A stretch of 64,000 nt of DNA from Bradyrhizobium sp. LLZ17 (GTDB lineage: Bacteria > Pseudomonadota > Alphaproteobacteria > Rhizobiales > Xanthobacteraceae): NCBI RefSeq assembly GCF_041200145.1, contig NZ_CP165734.1, forward strand, positions 5,456,001 to 5,520,000. Reading direction: 5' to 3'. Below the pieces are notes generated by a model. That model worked only from the letters and a program-made list of their open reading frames with translations. It was not told the origin of the DNA and searched no databases. Below, one piece after another: positions 37,688 through 47,522 of this stretch. Positions within the stretch are counted from its first letter, which is position 1. The number at the start of each line of letters is the position of its first letter. The position numbers and the translations under genes were made by a program.

Positions 37688-37938
37688 CGCTTGCCGGCCC
37701 AGCCGTCAGCAATAATCTCATTCATCTCTTCGATCGACAGCGATCGACCGTTCGTTTTTCCCTTCAGGAAGCCGAAGGCATCCGAAATCTTTCCGGTCGG
37801 CCGAACCGCTTTCACCTCAACTCGCCCCCCAGGAAGCTTTTCTATCGAGATTTTGTCGCCCGGATGCACACCGAGGTGCTCCAGGAGGTCCTTCCGCAGC
37901 GTAACCTGTCCCTTCGCCGTGACGGTGAGCGTGCCCAT
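37684..37938 (-). CDS. AbrB/MazE-type antitoxin, VapB-like
   Basis: An 84-residue swapped-hairpin AbrB protein: LTVTAKGQVTLRKDLLEHLG, then VHPGDKISIEKLPGGRVEV. The C-terminal part (SIEEMNEIIADGWAGKR) probably wraps the toxin's active site. It should repress its own operon as a complex with the toxin. AGGAGG precedes the start, and an inverted repeat lies 24 bases upstream. Confidence 0.88.
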   Translation of the reverse strand: MGTLTVTAKGQVTLRKDLLEHLGVHPGDKISIEKLPGGRVEVKAVRPTGKISDAFGFLKGKTNGRSLSIEEMNEIIADGWAGKR

Positions 37939-37962
37939 GCGATCCTCCTCGCGATCTCCAAT

Positions 37963-37986
37963 AAGTAAGGCAATCTAGCCTTACTT
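37963..37986 (-). promoter_or_regulatory. Probable VapBC operator, inverted repeat
   Basis: AAGTAAGGC-N6-GCCTTACTT is a perfect 9-bp inverted repeat ending 24 bases before the antitoxin start. Its place and symmetry fit an autoregulatory operator for an AbrB-type antitoxin. It lacks a T-run, so it is not a terminator. Confidence 0.6.
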
Positions 37987-38017
37987 TCAAGAGGAGTAGA
38001 CCAAGGCGAAAGCGCCC

Positions 38018-39544
38018 TCACTCCCGCCGCGGACTGAACTTCCAGGTGATGGCGACGAGGCCGGCGGTGATCAGGCCGCTGACGAGGCCGGCGATCGGCA
38101 GAGCGAGCAGCAGCGCGGCAGTGGCGGCCCATCCGATCGAGGAGAAGGCCTCCGCGAAGGTGGCAAGCCGTGACGAGGTCTGGCGGCGGCGGAATTGACT
38201 GCGCCGGGCCTGGACGCGGAACCAGAGCTGGATCGCGGTGGCGGAGGCCGCGCTGATGATGATTGCAGCCGCAGTGATGGCGGCCTGGAACGGCGACGCG
38301 AAGGCCAGCACCATGACCAGCGGGCAGAAGATGACGGCGATCGCGATCAGCACCACCTCGATCTTGACGCGGGTGACGCCGGACGGCGTCAGCGGTGCGG
38401 TCGCGACCAGATCGGGCGCGTCCTCGCCCGAAATCGTCAGCCAGGCGAGCCCTCCGGCGAGCTGTCCCGCCGCCATCACCATGACGGGCGAGATCAGCGT
38501 CAGCGCCGCGGAGCTGTCGGCAAAGCTGCGCCACAGCAGCAGCGCCGGCGGCACCAGATAGAGCAGCTGCATCAGGGTCTGCGAGATCAGCCACGGGTCG
38601 CGCCACAGCAGAATGAATTCCTTGCGTCGCAACGCCTGCTGCCGCGATCCGCGGCGGAACGGCCGTTCCTTCGCGCTTTGGCGACTGGACACGCCGTAGG
38701 CAGCGGCGTCGATCGCGGTATCGGCAAAGCGACCCGAGAACATCGCCATCACGCTTCCGAGCAGCACGAGCCCGAGAGCGAGAAGCAACAGCAGCGCCTC
38801 GCTGTCGCCCATCGTCGCCCGCGCGGGCCACCACCACACGCTGTCGATATCCGGAGCATGGTCGGCCACTGTACCGGAGGTCAGGATGGTGAAGCGCGAC
38901 AGCGTGCCATAGGAGATGATCGCCGCGACCTGAAGTGCGATCACGAAGCCTGCGCCGATGATCGCGGCGACGATTTGCGCCACCAAGCGCGTCCGCGCCG
39001 GGCCGATCAGGCGAAACAACAGAATGGTGACGGCAATCGCGATCGCGGCCGCCGACAGGCCCATCGCGACCACGACACCGAAGGCGGCGAGCCATCGCGC
39101 GCCGCCCCCGATCACCAGCACGTCGATGAACGGCGTCGAGAACAACAGTGCCATCGCCGTGACGGTCAGTGCGATCGCGGCGATGCGCACCGAGAACAGG
39201 TTCGCCAGCGTTGCCGGCGACGACATGATGAGGTCAAGGTCGGCGCGGGCATAAAACACCCGGGTCACCGATTCGATCGCCTGCGACAGCATCAGCGTCC
39301 AGGCGAGGAAAATTGTCGCCGAGATCACGATCAACGACGACTTGTCGAGCGGCAGTTGCAGATGGGCAAAGCGGCCGATCACCGCCCAGGCCGGTACATG
39401 CAGCAATGCGGCAAAGGAGAGCAGGCCGATGATTGCGACGCGCGTCCGCCGGCGCCGGCCGCCGGTCATCATGGCGATCCATTCGCGCCAGGCGAGCCGG
39501 AGTTCGTGGCGCGCGAACCAGGAGAGCGCCGTCGCGGAGGTCAC
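38018..39544 (-). CDS. ABC-2 type exporter permease
   Basis: A 508-residue inner-membrane protein with about 12 helices. The N-terminal cytoplasmic stretch is LSWFARHELRLAWREWIAMM. Helices include AIIGLLSFAALLHVPAWAVI and ALWLVALGLVLLGSV-type segments. A central ALRRKEFILLWRDPWLISQT precedes a second set of helices, as in ABC-2/putative exporter permeases. It starts GTG at 39544, overlapping the ATPase stop (GTGA). It partners with the ATPase at 39541-40380. The substrate is unknown. Confidence 0.82.
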   Translation of the reverse strand: MTSATALSWFARHELRLAWREWIAMMTGGRRRRTRVAIIGLLSFAALLHVPAWAVIGRFAHLQLPLDKSSLIVISATIFLAWTLMLSQAIESVTRVFYARADLDLIMSSPATLANLFSVRIAAIALTVTAMALLFSTPFIDVLVIGGGARWLAAFGVVVAMGLSAAAIAIAVTILLFRLIGPARTRLVAQIVAAIIGAGFVIALQVAAIISYGTLSRFTILTSGTVADHAPDIDSVWWWPARATMGDSEALLLLLALGLVLLGSVMAMFSGRFADTAIDAAAYGVSSRQSAKERPFRRGSRQQALRRKEFILLWRDPWLISQTLMQLLYLVPPALLLWRSFADSSAALTLISPVMVMAAGQLAGGLAWLTISGEDAPDLVATAPLTPSGVTRVKIEVVLIAIAVIFCPLVMVLAFASPFQAAITAAAIIISAASATAIQLWFRVQARRSQFRRRQTSSRLATFAEAFSSIGWAATAALLLALPIAGLVSGLITAGLVAITWKFSPRRE

Positions 39545-40380
39545 GCGGCTTCCTGGAGCGTCACCAGCGCGATGAAGAGATCCTCCAGGCTGGTGTCGGA
39601 ATGGCCGTTCTGCTGGCGCAGTTCGGCGAGAGTCCCTTCAGCGACAAGACGGCCCGACGCGATCACGCCGATGCGGTCGGCCATGCGCTCGGCCACCTCC
39701 AGAATATGCGTGGTCATGATGACGGTGCAACCTGCACGGACGCGCTCGCTCAGGAGACCCTTCACATGTCGGGCGGAGACGGCATCCAACCCGGTTAGCG
39801 GCTCGTCGAGGATGATGAGCCGGGGATCGTGCACCAGCGCGCCGGCCAGCGCCACCTTCTGGCGCATGCCCTTGGAAAAGCCTTCGCAGCGTTCGTGCCG
39901 GTGCGGCTCGAGCCCGAGCGAGCTCAGCAGGTCCTGCGCGACCGGTTCCGAGATCGACGGCGCGATGCCCCAGAGGCCGGCAACGAATTCGAGATATTCG
40001 AGCGGCGTCAGCTTGTCGTAGATCATCGGCTCGTCGGAGACCCACGCCATCACCTGCTTGGCCGCGACGGGATTTGCGAGCGCATCGATGCCGAAGATCG
40101 AGACTCCGCCGGCATCGGGCCGGAGCAGGCCGGCGACCATGCGCAGGGTGGTGGTCTTGCCGGCGCCATTGGGGCCGACAAGGGCATAGAATTCACCGGC
40201 GTGAATGGTGAGATCGAGGCTATCGACCGCCAAACGGTCAAAACGCTTCGTTAACCCTCGGACTTCGAGCGCCGAGCTGTCGGGCTTCATGACGGCCACA
40301 CCATCCGGTTTTGCGTTGCCCGCGACCATGGCCTGAAGATGTTTCGGCAGGGTGAATCGCGCTGCTGCAAATTCCGGCAT
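39541..40380 (-). CDS. ABC transporter ATP-binding protein (exporter type)
   Basis: An ATPase subunit of up to 279 residues. Walker A GPNGAGKTTTLR, signature FSKGMRQKVALAGAL, Walker B LIILDEPLTGLD, switch MTTHILEVAERM. The C-terminal extension is typical of CcmA/YadG-type exporters. The fold begins at ALEVRGLTKRFDRLAVDSLD. The start is uncertain: ATG 40380 (AAGG just upstream), 40329 or 40290 are all in frame. It is coupled by GTGA overlap to its permease. Confidence 0.9.
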   Translation of the reverse strand: MPEFAAARFTLPKHLQAMVAGNAKPDGVAVMKPDSSALEVRGLTKRFDRLAVDSLDLTIHAGEFYALVGPNGAGKTTTLRMVAGLLRPDAGGVSIFGIDALANPVAAKQVMAWVSDEPMIYDKLTPLEYLEFVAGLWGIAPSISEPVAQDLLSSLGLEPHRHERCEGFSKGMRQKVALAGALVHDPRLIILDEPLTGLDAVSARHVKGLLSERVRAGCTVIMTTHILEVAERMADRIGVIASGRLVAEGTLAELRQQNGHSDTSLEDLFIALVTLQEAA

Positions 40381-40565
40381 CCGCCTTGGACCAGGGCTTG
40401 GACTAAAGGCAAGTCACCGTTTGTTGACAGCGCTTGGCGGTTCAGGCTGAATTGGCACCGGGACAAAACGCGCTGACGCAGCGAAACGACTGCGTAGCGG
40501 CTGGACACAAGATGCGGCAAGGCGGTCAGGAAGAACCGCTGGTTGCGTCGGGAGGAAGCGCGGCA

Positions 40566-41441
40566 ATGCTGGATTTCGTTCAGCAGCTGGTCAGCGGTGT
40601 TGCGCTCGGCTGTGTCTACGGCCTGATCGCGCTCGGCTTCGTGCTTGTCTACAAGGCCACCGAGGTCGTCAATTTCGCCCAGGGCGATCTGATGATGCTG
40701 GGTGGCTTCTTCGCCTTCACCTTCATCGGCATCCTGGGCCTGAACTACTGGATCGGCTTTGCCGCTGCGGTGGCCGCGATGGCGGCGTTCGGCATGCTGG
40801 CGGAACGGATCGTAGTGCGGCCGATCCTCGGCTATCCGCAATTCTCCATCATCATGGCGACCATCGGGCTCGGCTATTTCCTGCGCTCCGTCGCCGGCAT
40901 GATCTGGGGCACTGACGATTTCAAGATCGACACGCCGTTCAGCCAGGGCGTGCTGCGCATCGGTTCGCTCGTGCTCGCCCATGACAAGCTCTCGGTGATC
41001 GCGGCGACGGTTATCCTTTGTGCGATGCTCTATCTCTTCTTCAACAAGACCACGCTCGGCACCGCGATGCGCGCCAGCTCCGAGAACATGCTGGCGGCCT
41101 ATTACATGGGCATCCCTGTGAAGCGCGTGGTGTCGGTCGTGTGGGCGATCAGCGCTGCGGTCGCGACCTGCGCCGGCGTGCTGCTGGCGCCGATCACCTT
41201 CATCCATTCCAATGTCGGCCTCGTGCTCGGCCTCAAGGCATTTCCGGCCGCCGTGCTCGGCGGCTTCGGCTCGATTCCCGGCGCGGTCGTCGGCGGCGTG
41301 CTGATCGGGGTGATCGAGAGCATGGCCGGCTTTTACCTGGCGGAGGGCTGGAAGGACGTCGCGCCCTACATCGTGCTGCTCGCCGTGCTCTTGCTCAAGC
41401 CCGAAGGCCTGTTCGGCCTTCACATGCGCAAGAAGGTCTGA
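40566..41441 (+). CDS. livH: Branched-chain amino acid-type ABC importer permease, LivH
   Basis: A 291-residue inner-membrane permease with ~8-9 helices. It begins MLDFVQQLVSGVALGCVYGL with the LivH landmarks KATEVVNFAQGDLMMLGGFF and the EAA-like loop GTAMRASSENMLAAYYMGIP. GGGAGGAAGCG at ~40550-40560 sets the start at 40566. It is first of the livHMGF set. Membership of the HAAT family covers branched-chain amino acids, amides, urea and aromatic acids. Confidence 0.94.
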   Translation: MLDFVQQLVSGVALGCVYGLIALGFVLVYKATEVVNFAQGDLMMLGGFFAFTFIGILGLNYWIGFAAAVAAMAAFGMLAERIVVRPILGYPQFSIIMATIGLGYFLRSVAGMIWGTDDFKIDTPFSQGVLRIGSLVLAHDKLSVIAATVILCAMLYLFFNKTTLGTAMRASSENMLAAYYMGIPVKRVVSVVWAISAAVATCAGVLLAPITFIHSNVGLVLGLKAFPAAVLGGFGSIPGAVVGGVLIGVIESMAGFYLAEGWKDVAPYIVLLAVLLLKPEGLFGLHMRKKV

Positions 41442-41446
41442 ACGCC

Positions 41447-42596
41447 ATGCGCTTCCTGTTCAAGACCGATTATGACGACGATATCAGGCTATTTCCGCAT
41501 TCTGGCTATTTTGTCTCCTACGGACTTCTGCTCGCGGTGCTCTTGATCGCGCCTTACGTGCTCTCGAGCTACCTGATGAGCCAGCTCGTCTTCGTCTGCA
41601 TCTATGCGACCGTGGGCGTGGCGCTCTTGATCCTGACCGGCTTCACGGGACAGGCCTCGCTCGGGCACGCGGCATTTCTTGCGATCGGCGCCTACACCGC
41701 GGCCTATCTGCAGAAATACAATGTGCCGTTCCCGGTCTACTTCGTCGCTGCGGGCGTGCTGACCGGCTGCATCGGCGCGCTGGTCGGCTTTCCCGCGCTG
41801 CGGCTCCAGGGCATCTATCTCGTGATCGCCACCATCTCCTTCGCCTTCATCGTCGAGGAGATTCTGGCGCGCTGGGAGAGCGTCACCAACGGCAATGAGG
41901 GCATGCGGATCAAGGCGCCGTCGCTGCTCGGCGTCACGGTCTCGCGCGACAGCCCGACGTTCTATTTCATCTGCCTCGCGGTGCTGGTGCTGACCATCGT
42001 CGGCACGCTCAATCTGCTGCGTTCTCCGACCGGCCGCGCCTTCGTGGCGATCCGTGACCGAGACGGCGGCGCGCAGCATGGGCATCAACGTCGCGCTCTA
42101 CAAGGTGAAGTCGTTTGCGATCTCGGCGGCGATCACCGGCTTTGCCGGCGTGCTGTTCGCCCACAAGCTCTCCTTCATCTCGCCGGAGATGTTCACGCTT
42201 CAGCTCTCGATCGAGTTCATCATCGTGATCCTGATCGGCGGCACCTTCAGCCTGCACGGCGCGGTGCTGGGCGCGATCTTCATCGTGATGATCGATCCGT
42301 TCCTGACCTACCTCAAGGACGACATGCCCGGCATCCTCGCGGGCATCGCCGCCACGTTCGGGGCCGGCACGCAAACTGCCGCCAACGTGCAGTCGAAGGT
42401 CGCGGCCTTCGCCTCGCTCAACGGGTTGAAGGGCGCGATCTACGGCATCATCATCGTGCTTTTCGTGCTGTTCGAGCCGCTCGGGCTCTACGGCCGCTGG
42501 CTCAAGATCAAGCTCTTCTTCCAGCTGTTCCCGCTCTACAAGCGCGCCACCTTCAAGCGGCAGAAGATCTACGTGAAGTCGGAGCGGAACCGATGA
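41447..42596 (+). pseudogene. livM: Branched-chain amino acid-type ABC importer permease, LivM, one frameshift
   Basis: Encodes a ~382-residue permease if one base is removed (or two are added) near 42059, in VAIRD/ETAARSMGINVALYKV. The N-terminal part has TGFTGQASLGHAAFLAIGAY and FPALRLQGIYLVIATISFAF. The C-terminal part has FAISAAITGFAGVLFAHKL and ILIGGTFSLHGAVLGAIFIV. Related LivM proteins have a serine between IRD and E, which would fit two missing bases. The rest of the operon is intact, so a sequence error is likely. Its stop overlaps livG (ATGA at 42593-42596). Confidence 0.85.
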
Positions 42597-43351
42597 GCTA
42601 TTTCCGCGCCGAGAATCTATCGCTGCATTTCGGTGGGCTCAAAGCAGTCGATGCAGTGTCCTTTGCGCTGGAGAAGGGCGAGATCCTCTCGATCATCGGA
42701 CCGAACGGCGCCGGAAAGAGCTCGATCTTCAATTTGATCTCGCGGCTCTACCGGCCGACCTCGGGCCGCATCTTCTTCGAGGACCAGGACATCACGGAAC
42801 AGCCGCCTTACGACATTGCGAGACTCGGTATCGCGCGCACCTTCCAGAACATCGAGCTGTTCGAGAATGCCACCGTGCTGTCGAACCTGCTAGTCGGCCG
42901 CCACCGGCACTCGACCACGCAACTCTGGCAGGAACTGCTGTTCCTGCCGAGCGTGAGGGCCAACGAGAAGCTGCATCGCCGCAGGGTCGAGCAAGTCATC
43001 GAATTCCTTGATCTCGAGCCCTATCGCGACAAGCTGATCTCGGGCCTTCCCTACGGCGTGCGCAAGGTGATCGAGCTGGCGCGCGCGCTCTGCTCGGAGC
43101 CGAAGCTGATCCTGCTCGATGAGCCGTCGTCCGGGCTGAACGTCGAGGAGACCGACGACATGTCGTTCTGGATCCGCGACATGAAGAGCGAGCTCGGCGT
43201 CACCGTGCTGATGGTCGAGCACGACATGTCACTGGTCAACCGCGTCTCCGATCGCGTGATCGCGCTGAACTACGGCCGGGTGCTGGCGATGGGCTCGCCC
43301 GCCGAGGTGCAGCAGCATCCCGATGTCGTCGCCGCGTATCTGGGAGCCTAA
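42593..43351 (+). CDS. livG: Branched-chain amino acid-type ABC importer ATPase, LivG
   Basis: A 252-residue ATPase. Walker A GPNGAGKSSIFNLISRLYRP, the LivG pattern LGIARTFQNIELFENATVLS, the signature region SGLPYGVRKVIELARAL (degenerate LSGGQ) and Walker B LILLDEPSSGLN. Translational coupling to livM through ATGA. The frameshift in livM puts the LivM N-terminus and LivG in one open frame; this is not a real fusion. Confidence 0.94.
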   Translation: MSYFRAENLSLHFGGLKAVDAVSFALEKGEILSIIGPNGAGKSSIFNLISRLYRPTSGRIFFEDQDITEQPPYDIARLGIARTFQNIELFENATVLSNLLVGRHRHSTTQLWQELLFLPSVRANEKLHRRRVEQVIEFLDLEPYRDKLISGLPYGVRKVIELARALCSEPKLILLDEPSSGLNVEETDDMSFWIRDMKSELGVTVLMVEHDMSLVNRVSDRVIALNYGRVLAMGSPAEVQQHPDVVAAYLGA

Positions 43352-43355
43352 CGCG

Positions 43356-44144
43356 ATGGATGCCGGCGTCACTCCCGAGATCATCCTGAAGCTTTCCAAC
43401 GTCGAGAGCTATTACGGGCCCATCATGGCGATCCGCGGCATCTCGCTGGAAGTGCCGCGCGGACGCATCGTCACGCTCTTGGGCGCCAACGGTGCCGGCA
43501 AGACTACAGTACTGAAGACGATCTCCGGCATTCTCGATCCGCAGAAGGGCTCGATCGAGTTCATGGGCAAGCCGATCCAGCGCATGGAGGCCGACAAGAT
43601 CGTGCGCCTCGGCCTCAGCCATGTGCCGGAGGGACGCGAGGTGTTCCCGTTCCTGTCGGTGCGCGAGAACCTGATGATGGGCGCCTATCCGCGCCGTGAT
43701 CGCGGCGGCGTCGCGGACGACCTGGAGCGCGTCTACGGCTATTTCCCGCGGCTCAAGGAACGCATCAACCAGCCGGCCGGCCAGCTTTCCGGCGGCGAGC
43801 AGCAGATGCTCGCGATCGGTCGCGCGTTGATGAACCGGCCGGCGCTTCTGTTGCTCGATGAGCCGTCGCTCGGCCTGTCGCCGATCCTGGTGAAGGAGAT
43901 CTTCACGATCATCCGCCGCGTCAACGAGGAGCAGGGCATGTCGATCCTGCTGGTCGAGCAGAACGCCAAGGTGGCGCTGGAGACCGCGCACTACGGCTAC
44001 GTGCTGGAGATCGGCCGCATCGTGATGAACGACAGCTGCGACCGCCTGATGCATTCGAAGGACATCCAGGAATTCTATCTTGGTGCGAAGGAAGCCGGCG
44101 CGCGCGGCGAGCGGCGCTGGAAAAAGAAGAAAACTTGGCGTTAG
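43356..44144 (+). CDS. livF: Branched-chain amino acid-type ABC importer ATPase, LivF
   Basis: A 262-residue ATPase that pairs with LivG. Walker A GANGAGKTTVLKTISGILDP, LivF-specific LSHVPEGREVFPFLSVRENL, signature LSGGEQQMLAIGRALM, Walker B LLLLDEPSLGLS. It starts five bases after livG. The C-terminal basic tail (ERRWKKKKTWR) is unusual. Just after it the sequence TTGGCGTTA repeats (44134-44142, 44153-44161), so a second in-phase WR-stop copy follows the real stop. Confidence 0.93.
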   Translation: MDAGVTPEIILKLSNVESYYGPIMAIRGISLEVPRGRIVTLLGANGAGKTTVLKTISGILDPQKGSIEFMGKPIQRMEADKIVRLGLSHVPEGREVFPFLSVRENLMMGAYPRRDRGGVADDLERVYGYFPRLKERINQPAGQLSGGEQQMLAIGRALMNRPALLLLDEPSLGLSPILVKEIFTIIRRVNEEQGMSILLVEQNAKVALETAHYGYVLEIGRIVMNDSCDRLMHSKDIQEFYLGAKEAGARGERRWKKKKTWR

Positions 44145-44236
44145 AGCAAGATTTGGCGTTAAATGAACCGGCCCATCCGCAACAGACCGCCGGCAAGGCA
44201 GGCAACGGAGGGGAAAGCGACAAGGAGGAAACGCGC

Positions 44237-46072
44237 ATGGCCGGACCGGCGGTGCTGACGGTCGCCGACACGATCGCGAGGAGTTTTGCGCGCAGCAGAG
44301 CTGCGTGGGAACAGGCCCGCGATCCGCGAGAAGCAATTCGGCATCTGGCAGCCGACGAGCTGGCGCGAATGGCTGCAAATCTCAAAGGAGATCGCCTATG
44401 CCCTGCACGCGACCGGATTCAAGCCTGGCGACGTTGCCTCCATCGTCGCCAACGCAGTACCCGAATGGGTCTATGCCGACATGGGCATCCTCTGCGCGGG
44501 CGGTGTCTCCTCCGGCATCTATCCGACCGACGCGGCGGCCCAGATCGAATATCTCCTGAAGGATTCCGCGACGCGCGTGATCTTCGCCGAGGACGAAGAG
44601 CAGCTCGACAAGATCCTGGCCTGCCGCGCGCATTGCGAGAGCTTGCAAAGCATCGTCGTGTTCGACATGGAAGGCCTGAGCGGCTTCTCCGACGACATGG
44701 TGATGTCGCTCGACGAATTTCGCGCGCTCGGGCGTAACCACATGGTCGGCCGCGAGGCGCTGTGGCAGGAGATGATCGACAGCCGCAGCGCCGGCGATCT
44801 TGCCGTTCTCGTTTACACCTCCGGCACCACGGGGCCGCCGAAGGGCGCGATGCACGCCAATCGCAGCGTGACGCACCAGATGCGGCACGCCAACGACTTC
44901 ATCCCGGCGCGGGAAGACGAGGACCGTTTGATCTTCCTGCCGCTTTGTCACGTCGCCGAACGCGTCGGAGGCTATTACATCTCGGTCGCGCTCGGCTCGG
45001 TGATGAACTTTGCCGAGAGCCCGGAGACGGTGCCGGACAATCTGCGCGAGGTGCAGCCGACGGTGTTCCTGGCGGTGCCGCGCATCTGGGAAAAGTTCTA
45101 TTCGTCCATCACCATCGCTCTGAAGGATGCGACGCCGTTGCAGCGATGGGTGTACCGGCGTGCGATCTCAATCGGCTATCGCATGGTCGATTGCCGGATC
45201 GAGGGCAACACGCCGCCGCTTTCGCTTCGCTTGGTCAGCCATCTCGCCTACCGGCTCGCATTTCGCAACATCCGCCGCATGATGGGGCTCGACCGCTGCC
45301 GCATCGCCTTCACCGGAGCCGCGCCGATCGCGCCGGAGTTGATCCGCTGGTTTCTCGCGCTCGGCATCGACATCCACGAAGTCTATGGTCAGACCGAGAA
45401 TTGCGGGGTCGCGACCATGATGCCGGCCGAGCGCATCAAGCTCGGCTCGGTCGGTACGGCCGTGCCCTGGGGCGAGGTCGCGCTCTCTCCCGACGGCGAG
45501 ATCCTGATCAGGGCGAGTTCCTGTTCATGGGCTATCTCAACCAGCCGGAAAAGACCGCGGAGACGATCGATGCGCGCGGCTGGCTGCACACCGGAGACGT
45601 CGGCGCCATCGACAACGAAGGCTTCATCAAAATCACCGATCGGATGAGGGACATCATCATCACCGCCGGCGGCAAGAACATCACGCCATCCGAGATCGAG
45701 AACCAGCTCAAATTCTCGCCCTATATCTCGGACGCCGTGGTGATCGGTGACAAGCGGCCGTATCTCACCTGCCTCGTGATGATCGACCAGGAGAATGTCG
45801 AGAAGTTCGCCCAGGACCACGACATCCCCTTCACCAACTACGCCAGCCTGTGCCGCGCGATGCAGATCCAGGATCTGATCTGGCGCGAGATCGAAGCGGT
45901 CAACGGCAATTTCGCCCGCGTCGAGACCATCAAGAAGTTTTACCTGATCGAACGCCAGCTTACCCCGGAAGACGAGGAGCTGACGCCAACCATGAAGCTG
46001 AAGCGCAACTTTGTGAACAAGCGCTATGCCGCTGAGATCGATGCGATGTATCCCCAGCGCGCGGTGGCTTGA
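44237..46072 (+). pseudogene. AMP-forming acyl-CoA synthetase, two compensating frameshifts
   Basis: A 611-residue long-chain/aromatic acyl-CoA ligase if one T is removed in TTTT 44284-44287 and one G is added to GGG 45511-45513. The start is ATG 44237 after AAGGAGGAA. Motifs: P-loop VYTSGTTGPPKGAMHANRS, YGQTENCGVATMMPAE, then GEFLFMGYLNQPEKT, GWLHTGDVGAIDNEGF and DIIITAGGKNITPSE. All regions are intact, so the pair of indels is probably sequence error. It sits between livF and the LivK-like binding protein, all in one direction. This fits an importer whose substrate is an acid that is activated to a CoA thioester. Confidence 0.86.
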
Positions 46073-46148
46073 AAGAACTCGTTCGTCAACAACGAAGGAG
46101 CGATGGCCCTCGCCCTTTGTACAACACGGGCCTAAGGAGGAGACGTCA

Positions 46149-47348
46149 ATGTCGAGATCGTTGAAAGCGTTCGGCCTTGCGGTGGGTGCAATGGCGCTCA
46201 CCTGTCTGCCGGCCGCGGCGCAAACCAAGGTCACCAATGAAGGCGTCTCGGCCAACGAGATTGTCATCGGCACCCATCAGGACCTGTCGGGCCCGATCAA
46301 GGTGTGGGGCGTGCCGGTCTCCAACGGCATGAAGATGGCGGTCGAGGAGATCAATGCGGCCGGCGGCATCCAGGGGCGCAAGATCAGGATGATTCTGGAG
46401 GACAATGGCTACGATCCGAAGAAGGCGGTGCTGGCCTCGCAGAAGATGGTCGAGCGCGACAAGATCTTTGCGATGATCGGCCCGATGGGCTCGCCGACGG
46501 TGCTTGCGGCGCAGGACATCCTGTTCGACGCCGGCGTGCTCCAGCTGTTTCCGCTGACGGCCGCCGAGTTCACCTTCAAGTTCGATCCGGCCAAGCCGCA
46601 GGAGCGGCTGAAGTTCAACAACCTCCTGCCCTACGTCGAGAGCACGCGCGCGGCGTTGAAATACATGGTGGAGTGGAAGAATTTCCAGAAGCCCTGCATC
46701 ATGCATCAGGATGACGAGTACGGAAAGAACGTGCTCGACGGCTTCAACCAGCAGCTCACCGCCATGAAGCTGCAGCCGGCCTCGGTGACAAGCTACAAGC
46801 GCGGTGCCTCCGATTTCAGCGCGCAGGTCGCCAAGATGAAGTCCGACGGCTGCGACCTCGTCGTGCTCGGCACCGTGATCCGCGAGACCATCGGCGCGAT
46901 GACGGAAGCCAGGAAGCTCGGCTGGGACGTTACCTTCCTCGGCGCCACGCCGACCAACGTGCTGGAAGTGCCGACGCTGGGCAAGGAGGCGGTCGAAGGG
47001 CTCTATGCCGCGTCGGGCTTCGAGATTCCCTATGAGGACACCGCCAAGGGCAAGGTCCACGATTGGCTCATCAATTACAAGAAGATGTTTGGCACCGATG
47101 CCAACACGCAGGCGATCATCGGCTACAACGCGGTGATGACGTTCGCGTTCTACGCGAACAAGGCGGGCAAGGATTTGACTGGCCAGAAGATGCTGGACGC
47201 GCTGGAATCCGGCGACAAGTTCCTCGACATCTTCAACTCGCCGCCGACGAAGTTTTCCAAGACCGACCACCTCGCCAACACCATCACCCAGGTACAGCAG
47301 GTCAAGGCCGGCCGCTGGGTGCTGGTGAAGGACAATCTGATGTTTTGA
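46149..47348 (+). CDS. Branched-chain amino acid-type ABC importer binding protein, LivK-like
   Basis: A 399-residue periplasmic binding protein. Signal peptide MSRSLKAFGLAVGAMALTCL then PAAAQT. Family landmarks: EIVIGTHQDLSGPIKVWGVP, EEINAAGGIQGRKIRMILED, and HQDDEYGKNVLDGFNQQLTA. AAGGAGGAGACG precedes ATG 46149. In this family the members paired with CoA ligases often bind aromatic or other organic acids rather than leucine; here that is inference from the adjoining ligase. Confidence 0.92.
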   Translation: MSRSLKAFGLAVGAMALTCLPAAAQTKVTNEGVSANEIVIGTHQDLSGPIKVWGVPVSNGMKMAVEEINAAGGIQGRKIRMILEDNGYDPKKAVLASQKMVERDKIFAMIGPMGSPTVLAAQDILFDAGVLQLFPLTAAEFTFKFDPAKPQERLKFNNLLPYVESTRAALKYMVEWKNFQKPCIMHQDDEYGKNVLDGFNQQLTAMKLQPASVTSYKRGASDFSAQVAKMKSDGCDLVVLGTVIRETIGAMTEARKLGWDVTFLGATPTNVLEVPTLGKEAVEGLYAASGFEIPYEDTAKGKVHDWLINYKKMFGTDANTQAIIGYNAVMTFAFYANKAGKDLTGQKMLDALESGDKFLDIFNSPPTKFSKTDHLANTITQVQQVKAGRWVLVKDNLMF

Positions 47349-47375
47349 TTTCTCGCCGCGATGACGGTGCACCCT

Positions 47376-47517
47376 CGCCCCTTGCGGGAGAGGGTGGCTT
47401 CGCGAAAGCGAAGCCGGGTGAGGGGTTCTCTCCGCGCGCGATTCTCTTGTTGTGGAATTCGCTGGCAGACCCCTCATCCGGCGCTTCGCGTCACCTTCTC
47501 CCACAAGGGGAGAAGGA
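47376..47517. repeat. CTTCTCCCACAAGGGG-family palindromic repeat
   Basis: Paired palindromes CCTCGCCCCTTGCGGGAGAG and CCTTCTCCCACAAGGGGAGA lie between convergent genes (the LivK-like and LprI-like genes). This is the same family as at 28193-28345. Confidence 0.6.
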
Positions 47518-47522
47518 AGAGG

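Noticed and set aside
41018..43351. Apparent fusion of LivM N-terminus with LivG in one frame
   Set aside because: The frame only joins because of the indel near 42059. The part between is out-of-frame LivM, and livG has its own coupled start at 42593.
44135..44737. 200-codon frame starting inside livF's end
   Set aside because: It contains the true start of the acyl-CoA synthetase (44237) but then goes out of frame after the T-run at 44284. It is not a separate gene.
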